From the NCBI RefSeq assembly GCF_963855985.1, contig NC_087093.1:13655001-13719000 (forward strand): a stretch of 64,000 nt of DNA, given 5' to 3'. The stretch comes from Ostrinia nubilalis (lineage: Eukaryota > Arthropoda > Insecta > Lepidoptera > Crambidae). The notes under the pieces are model-generated. The model saw only the letters and a program-made list of their open reading frames with translations, did no database searches and was not told the DNA's origin. A program made the position numbers and the translations under genes. Numbering within the stretch: the first letter of the stretch is position 1; the number at the start of each line of letters is the position of its first letter. Below, one piece after another: positions 60,966 through 64,000 of this stretch.

Positions 60966-62152
60966 GTAAATCTTGCGTACTTGTAATAAGAAGCTATCTT
61001 GCAACAAAAATTTATAGTTAGGAAGTTAAGTTTCAGAACTTTTGACTCAAGTCTTGGAATGACGCGCAAGTGAATATAATTTCAAGAAGGGATATAAACT
61101 TGTGAGTGGTCTAAATATTGAAACTCAGCCTACAGTTTTGAACAAACTTTTAGGCGTCTGTCGCTTCGTAATACGAGATTATTAAAGACAATAGGCATTT
61201 AGAATCTTGAAGCTTCCCAAAATGGAGCGATTCCCGGCCACGGCCTCAAGTCTTTATTTGGTACCCCTACCTATCATTCACATTAACAAAGCCACAACAT
61301 TGACCTAAAGCAAGTAGAATTAAAAATGTTTTAAGAATGTTTACGGAGTCGCCTAAAGAATTTCCCAAGTTACTAGATTCAGTTGTAAGTCGGAGAGTAA
61401 TAAATATCTGTAGACGTATACAATGTATGTAGCACACCTCGCTTCGAGCTGAATGCAAGTCGTAATTCTGCGAGATCAATTTCAAAGCGTGCGAATGCCG
61501 CATTAGATAAACTCAAATGATTAATTAACTGCACACCGTACAGGTTGTTTTGTAACAGCTAATTAAAGTGTACATGTGCTGAAAACTACAATGTGAAGTT
61601 GTGTACTATTTCCCTTGACCTGTCTCGTTCAAGACCGCCAATATCACGGACGGAGTCAGTTTAACTTTTCCCATCAACACCTGTCAAGCGTTGACTATGA
61701 TTAATTCTGACGTGCCTGTCCAACTTTAGTTGTTGAGCTCTCAATGACCTGCCGAACTGACACGTTTGCTGAACGTGATGTAAAAGCATCACTTAGGGAA
61801 AGGGGCCGTTTTCGATAAACCTTAAGTAGTTCGTAGAGACACATGACAATTATTATCATGACAATACGGCTAGTTGATAAACGATTTTCACAGTCGTACA
61901 TGGAAAGTTGTGGGCACTCGCAATAACAGTAGATATAGGAAAGTACAGCTTCTAGATTGTAGAGCCTATAGGAAGACTGATAATATTCCATTTGTTCAAG
62001 TACATGTTCAGCATATTTAAGAGGTGTTTTCTCACATTAGCGGGTTACAAATGGATAGTCAAAAGCTATGTGTTAGTCTAATAAAGTTGGCTTTGTATCT
62101 GGAATATTGACACATATTTCCAACTTTGTCTCAACCAGTCTGCATCCCGCAG
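60966..62152. other. Intron sequence, no gene seen
   Basis: AT-rich sequence between the LINE fragment and the next exon. No repeat recognised. Confidence 0.5.
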
Positions 62153-62353
62153 GAACTCCAGAATGAGGTCGGCGCCCTACTCGAGTTTCGCGATCTCGTC
62201 ATCGAGACCTTCCCGAACCTGCGCTCTAAGATGCCGCCGTCGACGCCGGCCAGCGGCGCGCGGCGCGACTGGGAGCCCGGCGTGCGCGTGCGCCGCAAGC
62301 TGGCCGGCGGCGGCGGGGACGCCACGCGCGCCAAGCCGCAGCCCTCTGTCCAG
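62153..62353 (+). CDS. Internal coding exon of the same unrecognised gene
   Basis: An acceptor CATCCCGCAG ends at 62152 and a canonical donor GTGAGA follows 62353. The exon is 201 nt, phase 0 at both ends. It reads ELQNEVGALLEFRDLVIETF and then PNLRSK, completing the helical, probably coiled-coil segment begun at the end of the previous exon. A basic, Gly-rich linker follows (DWEPGVRVRRKLAGGGG, then ATRAKPQPSVQ). The acceptor at 62138 would put the exon out of phase with the upstream exon, so 62152 is preferred. The exon is strongly GC-rich. Its 3' part is copied several times downstream. Function unknown; an intracellular scaffold-type protein would fit the composition, but that is only a guess. 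Confidence 0.7.
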
Positions 62354-62453
62354 GTGAGAATGGTTCTTGTGCCTATACAACTGGGACCAGATTCGTGTAA
62401 TCTTTGTATGTTGGGAAGTTGACGTCATTAGCTGTGTCCATGCCTACGAGTAA

Positions 62454-62487
62454 GGCCACGCGCGCCAAGCCGCAGCCCTCTGTCCAG
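62454..62487 (+). pseudogene. Copy of the last 34 nt of the exon with its donor
   Basis: It repeats GCCACGCGCGCCAAGCCGC through to the GTCCAG end of the exon, followed by GTGAGAATGG as in the original. No acceptor precedes it, so it is unlikely to be spliced in. Confidence 0.7.
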
Positions 62488-62678
62488 GTGAGAATGGTTC
62501 TTGTGTCTATACGACTGGGACCAGATTCGTGTGACCTTTGTATGTTAGGAAGTTGACATCATTAGCCGTGTCCACTGTCCACGCTGACGAGTAAGTTTCT
62601 CGCGCGATTGGAGTGCGGTAGATCGTCCACAACGTCTGATGTTAACCGGGTCGAGACTTTCCCGAACTTGCGCTCTAA

Positions 62679-62752
62679 AGGTGCGTCCAGACGGGTCCGC
62701 GTGACACTCTTGTCATCCTGCTCACTCTACTCTTGAGTGAGCAGGACAGCAA
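62679..62752. mobile_element. 74-bp hairpin insertion in duplicated exon copy 1
   Basis: Compared with the uninterrupted exon (GCTCTAAGATGCC), the copy has 74 extra bases flanked by TAA on each side (62676-62678 and 62753-62755). The insertion starts AGGTGCGTCCAGACGG. Its inner part forms a hairpin of TTGTCATCCTGCTCACTC with GAGTGAGCAGGACAGCAA. A TAA duplication fits PIF/Harbinger-type targets. The same insertion is in copy 2 at 63308-63381. Confidence 0.6.
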
Positions 62753-62879
62753 TAAGATGCCGAGGTCGACGCCGGCCAGCGGCGCGCGGCGCGACTGGGA
62801 GCCCGGCGTGCGCGTGCGCCGCAAGCTGGCCGGCGGCGGCGGGGACGCCACGCGCGCCAAGCCGCAGCCCTCTGTCCAG
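62745..62879 (+). pseudogene. Duplicated exon copy 1 (possible alternative exon)
   Basis: From 62753 this repeats the 3' two thirds of the exon at 62153 with very few changes, ending at the same GTGAGA donor. The 5' third is cut off by a hairpin insertion (62679-62752). A pyrimidine-rich stretch ending GAGTGAGCAG at 62744 could serve as acceptor. The resulting 135-nt exon would be in phase 0 at both ends (DSNKMPRSTPASGARRDW...), so it could replace the original exon without a frameshift, though without the coiled-coil part. Whether it is ever used is unknown. Confidence 0.5.
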
Positions 62880-63053
62880 GTGAGAATGGTTCTTGTGCCT
62901 ATACAACTGGGTCCAGATTCGTGTAACCTTTGTGTGTTGGGAAGTTGACACCATTAGTCGTGTCCACTGTCCACGCTTACGAATAAGTGCCTCGCGCGAT
63001 TGGAGCGCGGTGGATCTTCCACAACGTCTGATGTTCCCGAACCTGCGCTCTAA

Positions 63054-63134
63054 AGGTGCGTGGTGCGACCACACGGTTCCGCGTGGCACTCCTGTCATCC
63101 TGCTCACCCAGCTCTTGAGTGAGCAGGATAGCAA
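63054..63134. repeat. Diverged copy of the hairpin insertion
   Basis: It follows CTGCGCTCTAA, as in the exon copies, and starts AGGTGCGTGGTGCGACC. It contains the same CTGCTCACCC...GAGTGAGCAGGATAGCAA hairpin. Afterwards the sequence joins intron DNA (GGACCAGATTCG) and not the exon remainder. The corresponding copy in the next unit is at about 63683-63763. Confidence 0.5.
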
Positions 63135-63307
63135 TATTATAGGACCAGATTCGCGTAACCTTTGTATGTTGGGAAGTTGACATCATTAGCTGTGCCCACT
63201 GTCCACGCCCACGAGTAAGGGCCTCGCGCGATTGGAGCGCGGTGGATCGTCCACAATGTCTGATGTACCATTAACCGGGTCGAGACTTTCCCGAACTTGC
63301 GCTCTAA

Positions 63308-63381
63308 AGGTGCGTCCAGACGGGTCCGCGTGACACTCTTGTCATCCTGCTCACTCTACTCTTGAGTGAGCAGGACAGCAA
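63308..63381. mobile_element. 74-bp hairpin insertion in duplicated exon copy 2
   Basis: Same sequence and flanks as 62679-62752, displaced by 629 bp. It was duplicated together with the unit. Confidence 0.6.
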
Positions 63382-63508
63382 TAAGATGCCGAGGTCGACG
63401 CCGGCCAGCGGCGCGCGGCGCGACTGGGAGCCCGGCGTGCGCGTGCGCCGCAAGCTGGCCGGCGGCGGCGGGGACGCCACGCGCGCCAAGCCGCAGCCCT
63501 CTGTCCAG
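63374..63508 (+). pseudogene. Duplicated exon copy 2 (possible alternative exon)
   Basis: Essentially identical to 62745-62879, displaced by exactly 629 bp, with the same acceptor-like and donor sequences. Confidence 0.5.
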
Positions 63509-64000
63509 GTGAGAATGGTTCTTGTGCCTATACAACTGGGTCCAGATTCGTGTAACCTTTGTGTGTTGGGAAGTTGACACCATTAGTCGTGTCCACTGTC
63601 CACGCTTACGAATAAGTGCCTCGCGCGATTGGAGCGCGGTGGATCTTCCACAACGTCTGATGTTCCCGAACCTGCGCTCTAAAGGTGCGTGGTGCGACCA
63701 CACGGTTCCGCGTGGCACTCCTGTCATCCTGCTCACCCAGCTCTTGAGTGAGCAGGATAGCAATATTATAGGACCAGATTCGCGTAACCTTTGTATGTTG
63801 GGAAGTTGACATCATTAGCTGTGCCCCTGTCCACGCCCACGAGTAAGGGCCTCGCGCGATTGGAGCGCGGTGGATCGTCCACAATGTCTGATGTACCATT
63901 AACCGGGTCGAGACTTTCCCGAACTTGCGCTCTAAAGGTGCGTCCAGACGGGTCCGCGTGACACTCCTGTCACCCTGCTCACCCAGCTCTTGAGTGAGCA

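Larger units (their letters stand above)
62354..64000. repeat. Tandem, rearranged duplications of the exon and its intron
   Basis: Downstream of the exon, pieces of the exon and of the adjacent intron recur. A clear unit of 629 bp starts near 62642 (TTAACCGGG) and repeats at 63271 and again at 63899 (one base shorter, 628). Intron-start blocks (GTGAGAATGGTTCTTGTG onward) follow exon-tail copies at 62354, 62488, 62880 and 63509. Blocks beginning CTCGCGCGATTGGAG recur at about 62599, 62991, 63224, 63620 and 63851. The array runs off the right edge. The near-identity of the two full units suggests very recent duplication or an assembly artefact. Confidence 0.8.

Noticed and set aside
62127..62152. 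Alternative acceptor at 62138 for the second host exon
   Set aside because: It would enter the exon out of phase with the exon ending at 60646, whereas 62152 gives a continuous helical segment.

Overview
The window is nuclear DNA from an insect, most likely a moth or butterfly. It is AT-rich, has very few long open reading frames, and carries interspersed repeats I know from lepidopteran genomes: an ACAG-microsatellite-tailed repeat starting with an ACTAGCGGCCGCCCGCG-type head, the 3' end of an RTE-type LINE, and repeats with the GGGTTCCGTAG motif. There are no operons, CRISPR arrays or other prokaryotic features. Family assignments rest on motif recognition by eye; no database search was run.

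Host gene layout. The only host coding sequence I can support is sparse and lies on the + strand. A CpG-rich leader (about 12480-13276) runs into a probable first coding exon (13277-13361, start ATG at 13277, ends in phase 1). At 25531/25532 a strong 3' splice site is fused directly to a strong 5' splice site, the layout of a recursive-splicing ratchet point or a 58-nt exon whose phase fits the first exon. Two clear GC-rich exons follow at 60518-60646 and 62153-62353, joined in phase 0. They encode a Gly/Ser-rich stretch and then a helical segment of a protein I do not recognise. If all belong to one gene, most of the window is a roughly 47-kb intron region. From 62354 to the right edge the second exon and its downstream intron are broken up and tandemly duplicated, with a period of about 629 bp, and a 74-bp hairpin insertion splits the exon copies.

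Mobile elements fill much of the rest. The best preserved is a 5.19-kb P-superfamily element (35688-40877) with 23-bp perfect inverted ends and a perfect 8-bp target duplication. Its THAP-type transposase is readable in three exons on the - strand, interrupted by two in-frame stops, and it carries a 379-bp MITE inside it. Others are a 2.16-kb inverted-repeat element with a 1.07-kb element nested in it (13873-16034); a fully palindromic 259-bp TA-flanked MITE (16852-17110); a 588-bp PIF/Harbinger-like element that keeps the first exon of a MADF-domain protein (20002-20589); a 212-bp TA-flanked MITE (30061-30272); a large inverted repeat (34398-35252); a 1.96-kb element with 33-bp ends and a broken coding remnant (47433-49388); and a 1.27-kb TTA-flanked element with another inverted repeat nested in it (53979-55252).

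Two related elements (4856-5213 and about 24976-25167) are built from outward-facing inverted tRNA-like sequences; the first contains a nearly complete tRNA-Ala(GGC)-like fold. Three short, perfectly matched hairpins (10287, 19357, 44283) stand alone in intergenic or intronic DNA. The remaining intervals are AT-rich sequence in which I see no gene.
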